Of a stretch of DNA of 14,410 bases, positions 6,456 to 13,780 are shown one piece after another. Origin of the DNA: SABY01 sp964612515. GTDB taxonomy: Bacteria > Bacteroidota > Bacteroidia > Bacteroidales > 4484-276. The notes under the pieces are model-generated. The model worked only from the letters and a program-made list of their open reading frames with translations. It ran no database searches and had not been told where the DNA came from. The DNA lies in NCBI GenBank assembly GCA_964612515.1, contig CAZTCX010000087.1, forward strand, positions 1 to 14,410, given 5' to 3'. Numbering within the stretch: the first letter of the stretch is position 1; every line of letters starts with the position of its first letter. Position numbers and translations under genes: made by a program.

Positions 6456-6887
6456 TTACCCAACCGAGATGGTTTTCTTTGGCTTTTGTTTGGCCTCTTC
6501 TTTTTTGGGCAAACGAATGCTTAGAATACCCTCGTTGTAGGTGGCCTCAATTTTTCCATCTTCGATGGTTTTAGGAACTGTAAAGCTACGACGGAACGAT
6601 TGATACATGAACTCTTTGCGGGTGTATTCGCCCTCCTGTTTCTCTTCGTGTTCTTCTTCCTTCTCTGATGAAATCATCAGCAAATTGTTGTCGAGTTCGA
6701 TTTTAAAATCATCTTTTTTCATTCCTGGTGCAGCTACCTCAACCACAAAATCATCTTTGGTTTCTTTGATGTTTACAGCCGGCATTGTAGATTTGTTCAT
6801 GAATTCGTAGTTCATGGTGTCGCCGTCAAAAAAGTCGCTGAAAAATGTAGGAAGCATGCTGCGGTTTCTGAATCTTACTAATGACAT
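6456..6887 (-). CDS. Small heat shock protein, Hsp20/alpha-crystallin family
   Basis: An ATP-independent holdase chaperone that binds unfolding proteins and oligomerises. The 143 residues show a short N-terminal arm with SMLPTFFSDFFDG (10-22), the alpha-crystallin domain from ~36 to ~128 (VVEVAAPGMKKDDFKI at 48-63, RSFTVPKTIEDGKIEATY at 100-117, NEGILSIRLPK at 118-128), and a lysine-rich tail ending TISVG, an I-x-V version of the C-terminal anchoring motif. The length is normal. The start ATG has an unusually strong GGAGG Shine-Dalgarno eight bases upstream, which contrasts with most genes in this window and suggests high expression. The gene is monocistronic: its own terminator follows. A TGACAATTTGTCA dyad lies ~200 bases upstream. 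Confidence 0.95.
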   Translation of the reverse strand: MSLVRFRNRSMLPTFFSDFFDGDTMNYEFMNKSTMPAVNIKETKDDFVVEVAAPGMKKDDFKIELDNNLLMISSEKEEEHEEKQEGEYTRKEFMYQSFRRSFTVPKTIEDGKIEATYNEGILSIRLPKKEEAKQKPKKTISVG

Positions 6888-7089
6888 GGTTTTTTCCTCC
6901 TATAAATTTTAGTTAAACAATTAATTTTAAAACTAATAGAAGCTGTACAAAGAGAATACCACGGGAAGGAATTTTCAGAGGAGCAAGCGGGCCAATTATG
7001 AAAACGGCATTATCTCAAAGGCACATCAGATCAAGGCTTACCGCCAATTGACAGACGTTTCTGATAAAGGAAAAGCGCCTTTAGACGGA

Positions 7090-7102
7090 TGACAATTTGT
7101 CA
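7090..7102. promoter_or_regulatory. TGACA-ATT-TGTCA dyad upstream of hsp20
   Basis: A perfect 5-bp inverted repeat with a 3-base centre, 6 bases after the stop codon of the PLP enzyme and ~200 bases before hsp20. A related half site, TTGACAG, lies at 7048-7054. The spacing suits an activator or upstream regulator site for hsp20. I found no correctly spaced sigma-54 or TAnnTTTG promoter between it and hsp20. Confidence 0.35.
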
Positions 7103-7108
7103 AAATGC

Positions 7109-8614
7109 TCAGATGTTTACGGTGTCAATGTGGCGGACTGGCTGAATTTCCGGCAGTTGGAACCATTTTTTCACCACCTGGTCTTTGTCTTCATGTTCGC
7201 AGCAATGGACGAACTCGTTGGTTTTGTTGTTGTACCGGTAATCCTCTCCCCACTCTTTGTGATTGAGGCTCACCTGACGGATGGCGTCGATGATAGCGAA
7301 TACCTCGTGGTTGGTCATGGTAGGGTGCATCGACATGCGAATCCAGCCGGGCTTCTGCGAAAGGTCGCCGTGGTTGATAAGGTCGGTGATTTCTTTGCTT
7401 TTGTCGTGGCTCACGTCGAGCAGGAAGTGGCCGTAGGTTCCGGCGCAGGCGCAGCCGCCGCGTACCTGAACACCAAATTTATCATTGAGCAGCTTCACCA
7501 CCAGATTAAAATGTACATCGTCCAGGTAAAATGAGATCACACCTAAACGTTCGCGGACATTGTCGGCCAGAATATGAATTCCGGGAATTTTGGGCATTTC
7601 TGCAAAGACGATATCAACCATTTCTTTTTCGCGTAAGCGCATATTTTCGACACCCATTTGGTTTTTTAGTTCAATGGATAATGCAGCCTTGATAGCCTGC
7701 AGAAATCCGGGTGTGCCACCATCTTCACGGGCTTCGATGTCGTCAACATATTTAAACTCGCCCCAGGGATTGGTCCAGTCAACGGTGCCGCCGCCGGGAT
7801 TGTCGGGGACGCTGGCGGTATAAATCTTACTGTTGAATATCAGCACGCCGGGGGTTCCCGGGCCACCTAAAAACTTGTGCGGCGAAAACATCACGGCATC
7901 CAATGCCTTTAGCGGATCGTCGGCGGGGTGCATGTCGATATCTACGTAAGGCGCAGAAGCGGCAAAATCGATAAAACACAGGCCGCCGTTGAGGTGCATA
8001 ATGCGCGCCATTTCGTGGTAGGGTGTAGAAATACCGGTGACGTTGCTGCAAGCGGTGAAACAGCCAATTTTCATTTTGCGGTTTTTGTATCTGTCAAGCT
8101 CCTCCTGCAATACCTTCAGATCGACAAGCAGATCGGCATCGTGTTGAAGCTGAACCACGTCGGCAATGGTTTCGAACCAGGAGGTGTGGTTGGAATGATG
8201 TTCCATGTGGGTGATGAAAACCACGGGACGGTCTTCGTCTTGCAGGCATTCGGAGGCTTGCATCTTCTGCATCACGCGGAAGCCGAGAATTCGTTGGAAC
8301 TTATTGATAACGGTAGTCATGCCGCTGCCTGCGGTGATGATTACATCGTCGGAGCCGGCGTTCACATGTTCTTTGATTTTTTTGTGTGCCAGATGGTAGG
8401 CCTTTGTCATCAGGGTGCCGGTTTCGCTGGTTTCGGTGTGGGTATTGCCCACAAAGGGTCCGATCTGCCAGGAGATTTTTTCTTCGATGTCGCGATACAA
8501 ACGGCCGCTGGCGATCCAGTCGGCATAGATGATCTTTTTTTTGCCGTAAGGCGACAGAAATTCCTGATCGATACCTACAATTTTTTCACGGAAAGGGGCG
8601 AAATATTTCTCCAT
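7109..8614 (-). CDS. Class V aminotransferase-fold PLP enzyme, cysteine-desulfurase-like
   Basis: A fold-type I PLP enzyme similar to cysteine desulfurases and selenocysteine lyases, which remove sulfur from cysteine as enzyme persulfide. Numbered from the ATG at 8614 (501 aa), MEHHSN is at ~137-142, the PLP Schiff-base lysine is K247 in SPHKFLGGPGTPG, and a cysteine loop RGGCACAGTYG places C388 and C390 where desulfurases keep their active cysteine. It is ~100 residues longer than typical SufS/IscS because of an extended middle and a C-terminal tail (~450-501) containing VHCCEHED. The frame extends upstream to a TTG at 8644; I prefer the ATG because TTG starts are uncommon and the extra residues (ATASANTAT) look uninformative. 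Function as sulfur donor is inferred, and no suf/isc partner is adjacent. Confidence 0.85.
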   Translation of the reverse strand: MEKYFAPFREKIVGIDQEFLSPYGKKKIIYADWIASGRLYRDIEEKISWQIGPFVGNTHTETSETGTLMTKAYHLAHKKIKEHVNAGSDDVIITAGSGMTTVINKFQRILGFRVMQKMQASECLQDEDRPVVFITHMEHHSNHTSWFETIADVVQLQHDADLLVDLKVLQEELDRYKNRKMKIGCFTACSNVTGISTPYHEMARIMHLNGGLCFIDFAASAPYVDIDMHPADDPLKALDAVMFSPHKFLGGPGTPGVLIFNSKIYTASVPDNPGGGTVDWTNPWGEFKYVDDIEAREDGGTPGFLQAIKAALSIELKNQMGVENMRLREKEMVDIVFAEMPKIPGIHILADNVRERLGVISFYLDDVHFNLVVKLLNDKFGVQVRGGCACAGTYGHFLLDVSHDKSKEITDLINHGDLSQKPGWIRMSMHPTMTNHEVFAIIDAIRQVSLNHKEWGEDYRYNNKTNEFVHCCEHEDKDQVVKKWFQLPEIQPVRHIDTVNI

Positions 8615-8700
8615 AGTTGCAGTGTTAGCGGAGGCAGTAGCCAAGTTTAATAGATGATATTTTATGGCAGGCAGCCATTTATTTTAATAAAAGCAAAGGA

Positions 8701-8734
8701 CAAAAGTACATAAATGCTTTCTTGGTATGGCAAA
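8701..8734 (-). promoter_or_regulatory. Putative promoter of the PLP enzyme gene
   Basis: On the minus strand TTTG (8734-8731) is followed after 22 bases by TACTTTTG (8708-8701), a perfect TAnnTTTG -7 element. The leader to the ATG at 8614 would be about 80 bases. Confidence 0.45.
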
Positions 8735-8822
8735 ATCCATTAGTGGTTTGTGCAGCAGCGCCACGAAATATTATAGCAAAAGATTACACAAGGGAAATTG
8801 TAAGGTGCAGAGCACAGCGATA

Positions 8823-9137
8823 TTAACCGCACCCTAATAAGGAACAAGTTCCGGGTTCGACTGTCTCAAGGTGTAGCATCTGAATTCGTTTGAAAGATTT
8901 GCCGGTAACGGCGCTGGCAAGATGTATGCGATGTTCGGGTAAAAACTTTGCATTTAAAAGTACTTCCGTCACTTTCTCATCGCCGTAGTAGCGACGGCAG
9001 TTACGGATATCCTCCACATCTCCACGCTCAAACACCCGCTCGATAACGAAAGTATCCTTTTCGTCGTAGTCGAGCCTGTCGAAATCGACATCCCAGAAAA
9101 TACGTTTATCGAATACCGGTTTTTGTTTTTTGGCCAT
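8823..9137 (-). CDS. DUF6922-like small protein (orphan)
   Basis: This 104-residue protein has the features I associate with a short Bacteroidota family (DUF6922-like): KRIFWDVDFDRLDYDEKD (11-28), FVIERVFERGDVEDIR (30-45), RRYYGDEKV (48-56) and LPEHRIHLASAVTGKSF (66-82). In many genomes such proteins sit directly upstream of an AbiEii/AbiGii-type nucleotidyltransferase, which suggests an antitoxin-like or accessory role, but that is context knowledge and not proof. Here no such partner follows: the next gene on this strand is the PLP enzyme 208 bases away. The C-terminus (VEPGTCSLLGCG) is cysteine-containing. A consensus promoter lies so close to the ATG that the mRNA would have almost no leader. 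Confidence 0.7.
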   Translation of the reverse strand: MAKKQKPVFDKRIFWDVDFDRLDYDEKDTFVIERVFERGDVEDIRNCRRYYGDEKVTEVLLNAKFLPEHRIHLASAVTGKSFKRIQMLHLETVEPGTCSLLGCG

Positions 9138-9141
9138 GATG

Positions 9142-9169
9142 CAAAGATATGGATTCGAAATTTACACAA
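9142..9169 (-). promoter_or_regulatory. Promoter of the DUF6922-like gene, near-leaderless
   Basis: On the minus strand TTG (9169-9167), a 17-base spacer and TATCTTTG (9149-9142) fit the Bacteroidota -33/-7 consensus. The -7 element ends 4 bases before the ATG at 9137, so transcription would begin at or next to the start codon. Confidence 0.6.
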
Positions 9170-9471
9170 GTATTTGAGCGATTTTGTTTAATCCTCTTAT
9201 CTCAATCATTTTAAAATAATAAAACAACAGAAGAGGCTATGCACAACCGGAAAATGCAGGGTTTCATTTAACAGCGGTTTAAATTTAGAGAAGTTAAGCC
9301 TTCTCGGCCTGATAGGAGGGGAGATGCTTGTCAATTAGCGTCGTTTGTGTCATTCACAGCGGATCATAAAAAAAAACAGAATGCCGAAACATCCTGTCTT
9401 TTCTTTTATTCGTTCCTATTCCAAACTTTTTGACAATTAGCCTAAAAGCTCGGCAGGAATATTTGCACGTA
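9170..9471. other. Intergenic stretch without a gene
   Basis: About 300 bases with no credible ORF on either strand. The only recognisable element is the minus-strand terminator at 9368-9397; the rest is AT-rich unremarkable sequence. Confidence 0.6.
9368..9397 (-). terminator. Intrinsic terminator of the TPR gene
   Basis: On the minus strand ACAGGATG (9397-9390) pairs with CATTCTGT (9383-9376) over 8 bp with one G·U pair, around a 6-base loop TTTCGG, then runs into nine T (9376-9368). It lies 75 bases after the stop codon of the TPR protein. Confidence 0.85.
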
Positions 9472-10449
9472 TTAATTACATTTCAAAACCGTGTTGATTT
9501 CGTATTCTGCGTTTTGAGCGAATTGTCCGTATTTGGCATTGTTGTAAGCTTCGCAGGCAGCGTCGTTGTTGCCTTGTGCTTTCAGTGCATTGCCTTTTTC
9601 ATAATAAAACTTGGCTTTAAAATCAGCATTTTCACCGGCAGCAACTTCAAGGCCTTTATCAGTAGCAGCAATGGCGTCGTCGTACTTTTTCAGGCCATTG
9701 TTTGCTAATGCAATGTAATAGTAGGTTTCTGCATTGTCCGGTTCAAATTCGGTGGTGGCGTTCAAGCACATCAGCGCTGCCGGCCAATCCTTTGCCTGCA
9801 GTTTCTTAGCGCCTTCTGATTGCAGCAGTTTGCTGGCGTTGGTGCGTATTTTCTGCGCCATTTCTGTATCACCTTCTGCTTCAGCCAATACAAGTGCTTT
9901 GCTGAACGACTCTTTCATTTTCTCCGTATCGTCCGTTTTATTGTAAACCAGCGCCATGCCCCAATATGCCCGCGAATAGTCAGGTGCTAGCTTAGCCGAT
10001 TTGTCGAAACTCTCAAGGGCTTCGTTGTATTTTTCAGCGCTGTAATAGCTGGTACCTTGCGAGTAATATAGTTTGGGGATGATGTCGGTTGCTTTCGCGG
10101 CCGTTTCCGGGTCGTTGAATTCATTAGCAGATTCGATAGCTTTTTCAAATTCGCCAATGGCCTTGTCGATCTCTTTACCTTTATAATCGGCAATTCCTAT
10201 TTTGTAATAAAGCGATGGAATCTGGGTTTTGGCGCCGGCCACGATTTGCTCGCCATCGGGGCCTAACTGTGCAGCCATATCCATAGCCTGTTGATATTTA
10301 TCGATGGCCAGTTGGTAATTGTTGTCTTTTACAGCCTGGTTGCCTTGGTTAAAAATGTCGGCAGCCTGATTGACGTCTTGCGCTGTCGCTGAAAATGCCA
10401 CGATGATGGCGGCCAGCATGAAAAAGCTTTTGATCTTACTAAAATTCAT
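9472..10449 (-). CDS. Secreted tetratricopeptide-repeat protein
   Basis: A 325-residue exported TPR protein, expected in the periplasm. Residues 1-24 form a signal peptide (basic SKIK, hydrophobic MLAAIIVAFS, cleavage after ATAQ). The rest is a helical array with about seven TPR-like units starting near 30 (FNQGNQAVKDNNYQLAIDKY), 80, 127, 160, 212, 241 and 277. Canonical alanine/glycine positions are clear in YNEALESFDKSAKLAPD (141-157) and KKYDDAIAATDKGLEVA (254-270). TPR arrays act as protein-binding scaffolds; no partner or enzyme domain is visible. A cysteine pair (C299, C324) sits in the last unit and tail. The ATG at 10449 has AGGAAA upstream. A perfect TATTTTTG -7 element lies at 10521-10514, and a terminator follows the gene, so it is monocistronic. 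Confidence 0.88.
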   Translation of the reverse strand: MNFSKIKSFFMLAAIIVAFSATAQDVNQAADIFNQGNQAVKDNNYQLAIDKYQQAMDMAAQLGPDGEQIVAGAKTQIPSLYYKIGIADYKGKEIDKAIGEFEKAIESANEFNDPETAAKATDIIPKLYYSQGTSYYSAEKYNEALESFDKSAKLAPDYSRAYWGMALVYNKTDDTEKMKESFSKALVLAEAEGDTEMAQKIRTNASKLLQSEGAKKLQAKDWPAALMCLNATTEFEPDNAETYYYIALANNGLKKYDDAIAATDKGLEVAAGENADFKAKFYYEKGNALKAQGNNDAACEAYNNAKYGQFAQNAEYEINTVLKCN

Positions 10450-10513
10450 AACGATTTCCTGTTGATTAGTTTAAAATATTAAGTTCTAATAAAATGAGTT
10501 CTGTTGATAAACG

Positions 10514-10521
10514 CAAAAATA
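10514..10521 (-). promoter_or_regulatory. Putative -7 element of the TPR gene
   Basis: TATTTTTG on the minus strand matches TAnnTTTG exactly, about 64 bases before the ATG at 10449. No clear TTG is found 17-23 bases upstream, so the assignment is tentative. Confidence 0.35.
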
Positions 10522-10675
10522 TTGATTTTGTTAAAAGGTGTCGTTTCTGTAGGTTTGGTTTAAAATTGCCCCTTTTTCATAACCCGAATGCAGAACCGAC
10601 GCTTCTGTAACTATGTTTATGCCAAAATATTTTGTATAGAACAGAACAACTACAATTACAGTTCAAAAGAAGTCA

Positions 10676-11803
10676 TTAATTCCCAACCCTCTTTAATCCT
10701 TCCACCATCAGTTTTGCGGTAATTTTGGAAGCGCCGGTATTGCCCAGTTTTTCGCGCAATGATTTATAGGCTTCCAGCATGGCTTTGCGGTGCGCATGGT
10801 CAAGTAGCATTTTAAGCTCTTTTATAATATTTCCCTGTGTCGCCTCACTTTGGATGAGCTCTTTCACCACCGGGCGATCCATGATAAGATTTACCAACGA
10901 AATGTATTTGATGTCAACGATTCGTTTGGCGATCTCAAAGGAGAGCGCATTGCCGCGGTAGCAGACCACCTGAGGCACGTCGAGTAAAGCCGTTTCGAGC
11001 GTGGCAGTGCCGGAGGTGACTAATCCTGCCCAGGCGTTGTGCAACAGGTCGTGCGTGGCACCGAAGATGATTTTGTATTGCGCGCCCCGTGCCGCCTGTT
11101 TATAAAACTCAGCATCGATGGAAGGTGCACCGGCAACCACAAACTGATATTGCGGAAACGCACTGGCAGCGCTGAGCATCAGCGGCAGCATGCTTCCTAT
11201 CTCCTGCTTTCGGCTTCCCGGCAGCACCGCGATGATGAGCCGGCGATCCAGGTTGTGCAGGGCACGGAAATCGGCAGGGTTGTGAAAATTCAGCTTCTCG
11301 CGCTGCAAAGCATCCAGCAACGGATGGCCTACATAATCGACATCCACGCCATATTTTTGATAAAAATCTTTTTCAAAAGGCAGGATCACAAACATGCGGG
11401 TGACGTACTTTTTGATCTGCTTCACACGCGATTTTTTCCAGGCCCAAATTTGTGGTGAGATGTAATAATAAACCGGAATTTTGTGGCTTGCGGCAAATGC
11501 AGCAATGCGCAGATTAAAGCCAGGGTAATCGATAAGTACCACCACGTCAGGTTTCCAGGTCAGGATGTCATTTTTGCAAAAGCGAATATTTCTCAGTACC
11601 GTGCGCAGATTGCTGATCACCTCCACAAATCCCATAAAGGCAAGATCGCGGTAATGTTTTACAAGCGTTCCCCGCTGTTGCTCCATCAGGTCGCCGCCCC
11701 ACACACGAAACTCGGCGGCAGGATCTTCAATTGACAACTGGCGCATAAGCCCCGCGCCATGAAGGTCGCCCGATGCTTCGCCGGCAATGATATAGTATTT
11801 CAT
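10676..11803 (-). CDS. lpxB: Lipid-A-disaccharide synthase LpxB
   Basis: LpxB (GT19) joins UDP-2,3-diacylglucosamine and lipid X to form the disaccharide backbone of lipid A, at the inner face of the cytoplasmic membrane. The 375-residue protein has the family's length and motifs: AGEASGDLHGAGLM (7-20), PDVVVLIDYPGFNLR (85-99), YYISPQIWAWKKSRVKQI (113-130), VLPGSRKQEIGSMLPLML (193-210), VTSGTATLETAL (262-273) and ISLVNLIMDRPVVKELIQ (301-318). The start ATG overlaps the stop of the upstream 95-aa membrane protein gene as ATGA, implying translational coupling. It is the last gene of the DUF502-surE-orf95-lpxB cluster. I see no good intrinsic terminator after it. Its presence indicates a Gram-negative, lipid-A-producing organism. 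Confidence 0.97.
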   Translation of the reverse strand: MKYYIIAGEASGDLHGAGLMRQLSIEDPAAEFRVWGGDLMEQQRGTLVKHYRDLAFMGFVEVISNLRTVLRNIRFCKNDILTWKPDVVVLIDYPGFNLRIAAFAASHKIPVYYYISPQIWAWKKSRVKQIKKYVTRMFVILPFEKDFYQKYGVDVDYVGHPLLDALQREKLNFHNPADFRALHNLDRRLIIAVLPGSRKQEIGSMLPLMLSAASAFPQYQFVVAGAPSIDAEFYKQAARGAQYKIIFGATHDLLHNAWAGLVTSGTATLETALLDVPQVVCYRGNALSFEIAKRIVDIKYISLVNLIMDRPVVKELIQSEATQGNIIKELKMLLDHAHRKAMLEAYKSLREKLGNTGASKITAKLMVEGLKRVGN

Positions 11804-12087
11804 GACTTAGAAATAAAAATGAAGAAAATAGCCACCAATGCGAAAGTGGTAGCCAGGATGCCCTCGCCGGTGCGCACCTTCTTTATCGAAACCAAATAAT
11901 ATCGCATGAGTAAAATGTTGACGGTGAGCGACAATAAAAACAGATCGTCCATGCCGTATTGAGGGAAGTGCAGTAGCCTGCTGATCCACATGAGCAGATA
12001 ATAGAAAACGAGTAGCGCAATCAGTGGAGCACCCAATGCCAGCAGCGCACCCAGACCATACGAATTTTTCTTAAGCGAATGATGCAT
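11800..12087 (-). CDS. Small three-helix membrane protein between surE and lpxB
   Basis: A 95-residue hydrophobic protein I do not recognise by family. Three transmembrane helices are likely, at about 11-35 (GLGALLALGAPLIALLVFYY core), 47-65 (DLFLLSLTVNILLMRYYLV) and 75-93 (EGILATTFALVAIFFIFIS). A basic connecting loop (SIKKVRTGEG) lies between the last two. There are no conserved catalytic-looking residues. It begins 35 bases after surE and ends by overlapping lpxB (ATGA), so it is genuinely coding and co-translated with lpxB. From that position I infer a link to envelope or lipid A synthesis, possibly through the membrane, but there is no direct evidence. No Shine-Dalgarno is visible before its ATG. 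Confidence 0.75.
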   Translation of the reverse strand: MHHSLKKNSYGLGALLALGAPLIALLVFYYLLMWISRLLHFPQYGMDDLFLLSLTVNILLMRYYLVSIKKVRTGEGILATTFALVAIFFIFISKS

Positions 12088-12122
12088 AGAAACAAAAGCG
12101 TTTTTGTAAGCGGCTCAGGTCT

Positions 12123-12932
12123 TTAGTTATCGGGCGGGTTGGTGAACTTTTTGGGTTCAAAGTCAAACTCGCCGATAAGTTTCAGTGCATTGGCAGCAGT
12201 AAAGTCGAATTGCGTTGGCACCACGGCGATGTAGTTGTCTTCCATGGCTCGGGTATCGGTTCCAGCGGTATTGTCGGTGTTGCTAAAAACTCCGGTGATC
12301 CAGTAGTAGTCCTGCCCGCGTGGATCGATACGTTCGTCGAATTCCTCCACCCACGTGCCGCGCGCCTGTCGGCAAACGATGGCTCCCTTGATAGGTTCGT
12401 CAGAAATTTTTGGAATATTTACATTCAAACTAACGCCTTCGGGAAGTCCACGCTGCAGCACCTGAAGCGCAATCTCGCGGATGTATTCTTCAGCGTGTTC
12501 AAAGATGGCTTTCGCCGAATAATCGTTCAGTGAGAAGCCGATGGAAGGAATTTTATCTATCGATCCTTCTACCACCGCAGCCATGGTGCCGGAATAAAGC
12601 ACGTTGATTGATGCGTTGGAACCGTGGTTGATACCCGACACCAGCAAGTCAGGATTTCCGCGCAAAACGATTTTGGTGCCCAATTTTACACAGTCAACCG
12701 GAGTGCCATTACAGCTAAATTCGCGGTAGCCATCGGCTTCGTCAATCAGCTTCACGCGCAAAGGCTGTGACACGGTAATGGAATGACTTTGTGCCGAACG
12801 TGGACGGTCGGGGGCAACTACCACCACTTCGCCAATTTCACGCATTATGCGTATTAATGTGCGGATGCCGGGAGCGTTGATGCCATCATCGTTGGTTACA
12901 AGTATCAAAGGTTTTTTTATCAATTGTTGCAT
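12123..12932 (-). CDS. surE: 5'/3'-nucleotidase SurE
   Basis: SurE is a cytosolic metal-dependent phosphatase acting on nucleoside monophosphates and, in several bacteria, short polyphosphate; it supports stationary-phase survival. The 269-residue product shows the whole metal site: LVTNDDGINAPG (D15, D16), VVAPDRPRSAQS (S46) and VSGINHGSNAS (N102), followed by YSGTMAAVVEGS (113-124) and NVNIPKI (~170-176). The length is normal. It starts 13 bases after the DUF502 gene's stop on the same strand and is followed by the 95-aa membrane protein and lpxB. No separate promoter is visible, so it is probably transcribed with DUF502. Confidence 0.97.
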   Translation of the reverse strand: MQQLIKKPLILVTNDDGINAPGIRTLIRIMREIGEVVVVAPDRPRSAQSHSITVSQPLRVKLIDEADGYREFSCNGTPVDCVKLGTKIVLRGNPDLLVSGINHGSNASINVLYSGTMAAVVEGSIDKIPSIGFSLNDYSAKAIFEHAEEYIREIALQVLQRGLPEGVSLNVNIPKISDEPIKGAIVCRQARGTWVEEFDERIDPRGQDYYWITGVFSNTDNTAGTDTRAMEDNYIAVVPTQFDFTAANALKLIGEFDFEPKKFTNPPDN

Positions 12933-12945
12933 TTTTATTAAGATT

Positions 12946-13533
12946 TTATAATTTGGTAACTCCTGCCGAGATAATATATTTCATCACATCGGTTGCCGAA
13001 GCATTGATCCGCGTGACGTTTTCGGCAGGAACAATAAACAGATTTCCCGACCAGGCGTAGGAATGCGGCAGATAAACGGCAATTCTGCCATCGGTGATGC
13101 CTAGCTCGGAAAGGTCTTCGTTGGTAATAAAACCAATTTTTTCGAGCGAGCCGCTTCCGCCGATACGCACCAGCACGGGCTGGTTAAACCTACGCTTGTT
13201 GCCCACAAATGCCGACAACAGGTCTTTTACAGAAGTATAAATTATCTTGATAAGTGGCGCCCGGCTGATCATCCTATCGAAATAGGTGATGAAGGGCTTG
13301 AAGAAAAACAGGCTTCCCAGAAATCCGATCAGCGTGATGAACGCAAGGAGTGTCACTAAGCCCAGGCCGGGTACCTCTATCCCCAGGAATTCCTCGATAT
13401 GTTTGTAAAGCAGCCCGTCAATCCACAAAAAAGTGATACGAACTGCGTAGATTGTCACTGCCAGCGGAGCGAGGAAAAGTAAACCCTGAAAGAAATAATT
13501 GATCAGGCGCCTGAAATTGTTGTGTGTCTTCAT
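12946..13533 (-). CDS. DUF502 family membrane protein
   Basis: A 195-residue protein of the DUF502 family (PF04367), conserved in bacteria and of unknown biochemical function. Two transmembrane helices are clear, at about 13-37 (YFFQGLLFLAPLAVTIYAV) and 55-78 (LGLVTLLAFITLIGFLGSLF). The family's soluble half follows, with PLIKIIYTSVKDLLSAF and VYLPHSYAWSGNLFIVP. I start at the ATG at 13533; the frame extends upstream to TTG (13560), adding nine residues that lie outside the usual family start and over the putative promoter. It is first in the cluster with surE, orf95 and lpxB. A repeat-containing spacer separates it from maf. Confidence 0.88.
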   Translation of the reverse strand: MKTHNNFRRLINYFFQGLLFLAPLAVTIYAVRITFLWIDGLLYKHIEEFLGIEVPGLGLVTLLAFITLIGFLGSLFFFKPFITYFDRMISRAPLIKIIYTSVKDLLSAFVGNKRRFNQPVLVRIGGSGSLEKIGFITNEDLSELGITDGRIAVYLPHSYAWSGNLFIVPAENVTRINASATDVMKYIISAGVTKL

Positions 13534-13548
13534 AGAATTTTTAGCCGG

Positions 13549-13556
13549 CAAAAATA
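13549..13556 (-). promoter_or_regulatory. Putative -7 element of the DUF502-surE-orf95-lpxB operon
   Basis: TATTTTTG on the minus strand fits TAnnTTTG exactly and ends 15 bases before the ATG at 13533, giving a short leader. A TTG occurs upstream but with a spacer of only 14 bases, so the assignment is uncertain. Confidence 0.35.
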
Positions 13557-13600
13557 GCAAAACAGCATAACAACGCAGAAGGACAAAATGTTGGGACAGA

Positions 13601-13632
13601 AGCAGGGCGCTTGGCGCAAAGAGCAGGGCGCT
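13601..13632. repeat. Short direct repeat AGCAGGGCGCT
   Basis: AGCAGGGCGCT occurs at 13601-13611 and 13622-13632, a 21-base period, immediately beside composite repeat copy B. Confidence 0.6.
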
Positions 13633-13633
13633 A

Positions 13634-13721
13634 AGCCCCGACGGGGCGTCATCATTAGCCGGGTACGCAGCGCCCGGAATGCAATACGTGCGTGCATTTC
13701 AAAGCCCCAACGGGGCGACAT
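13634..13721 (-). repeat. Composite palindromic repeat, copy B
   Basis: Read on the minus strand, GCCCCGTTGGGGC (13715-13703), a diverged spacer, the inner module TTCCGGGCGCTGCGTACC then CGGCTAATGA (13679-13652), and GCCCCGTCGGGGC (13647-13635) reproduce copy A at 6081-6166 over the same ~86 bases. The inner module forms a CCGGG...CCCGG hairpin. It lies between maf and the DUF502 operon; an ORF that can be read through it is an artefact. Confidence 0.8.
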
Positions 13722-13780
13722 CTAATTAATGCTTGAATCTTGAATTTTAAATTTTGAATTGTTGTCCCAGCCGGATAGCG

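Noticed and set aside
6970..7000. Sigma-54-type promoter before hsp20 (TTGGCCCGCTTGCT on the minus strand)
   Set aside because: The GG-to-GC distance is 7 bases instead of the required 10.
7928..8650. 240-aa plus-strand ORF
   Set aside because: Lies antisense within the PLP enzyme gene, whose protein has clear family motifs; the antisense translation resembles nothing.
11039..11458. 139-aa plus-strand ORF
   Set aside because: Antisense inside lpxB with no independent support.
13530..13721. 63-aa minus-strand ORF
   Set aside because: Reads through composite repeat copy B and overlaps the DUF502 start; the coding appearance comes from the palindromes.
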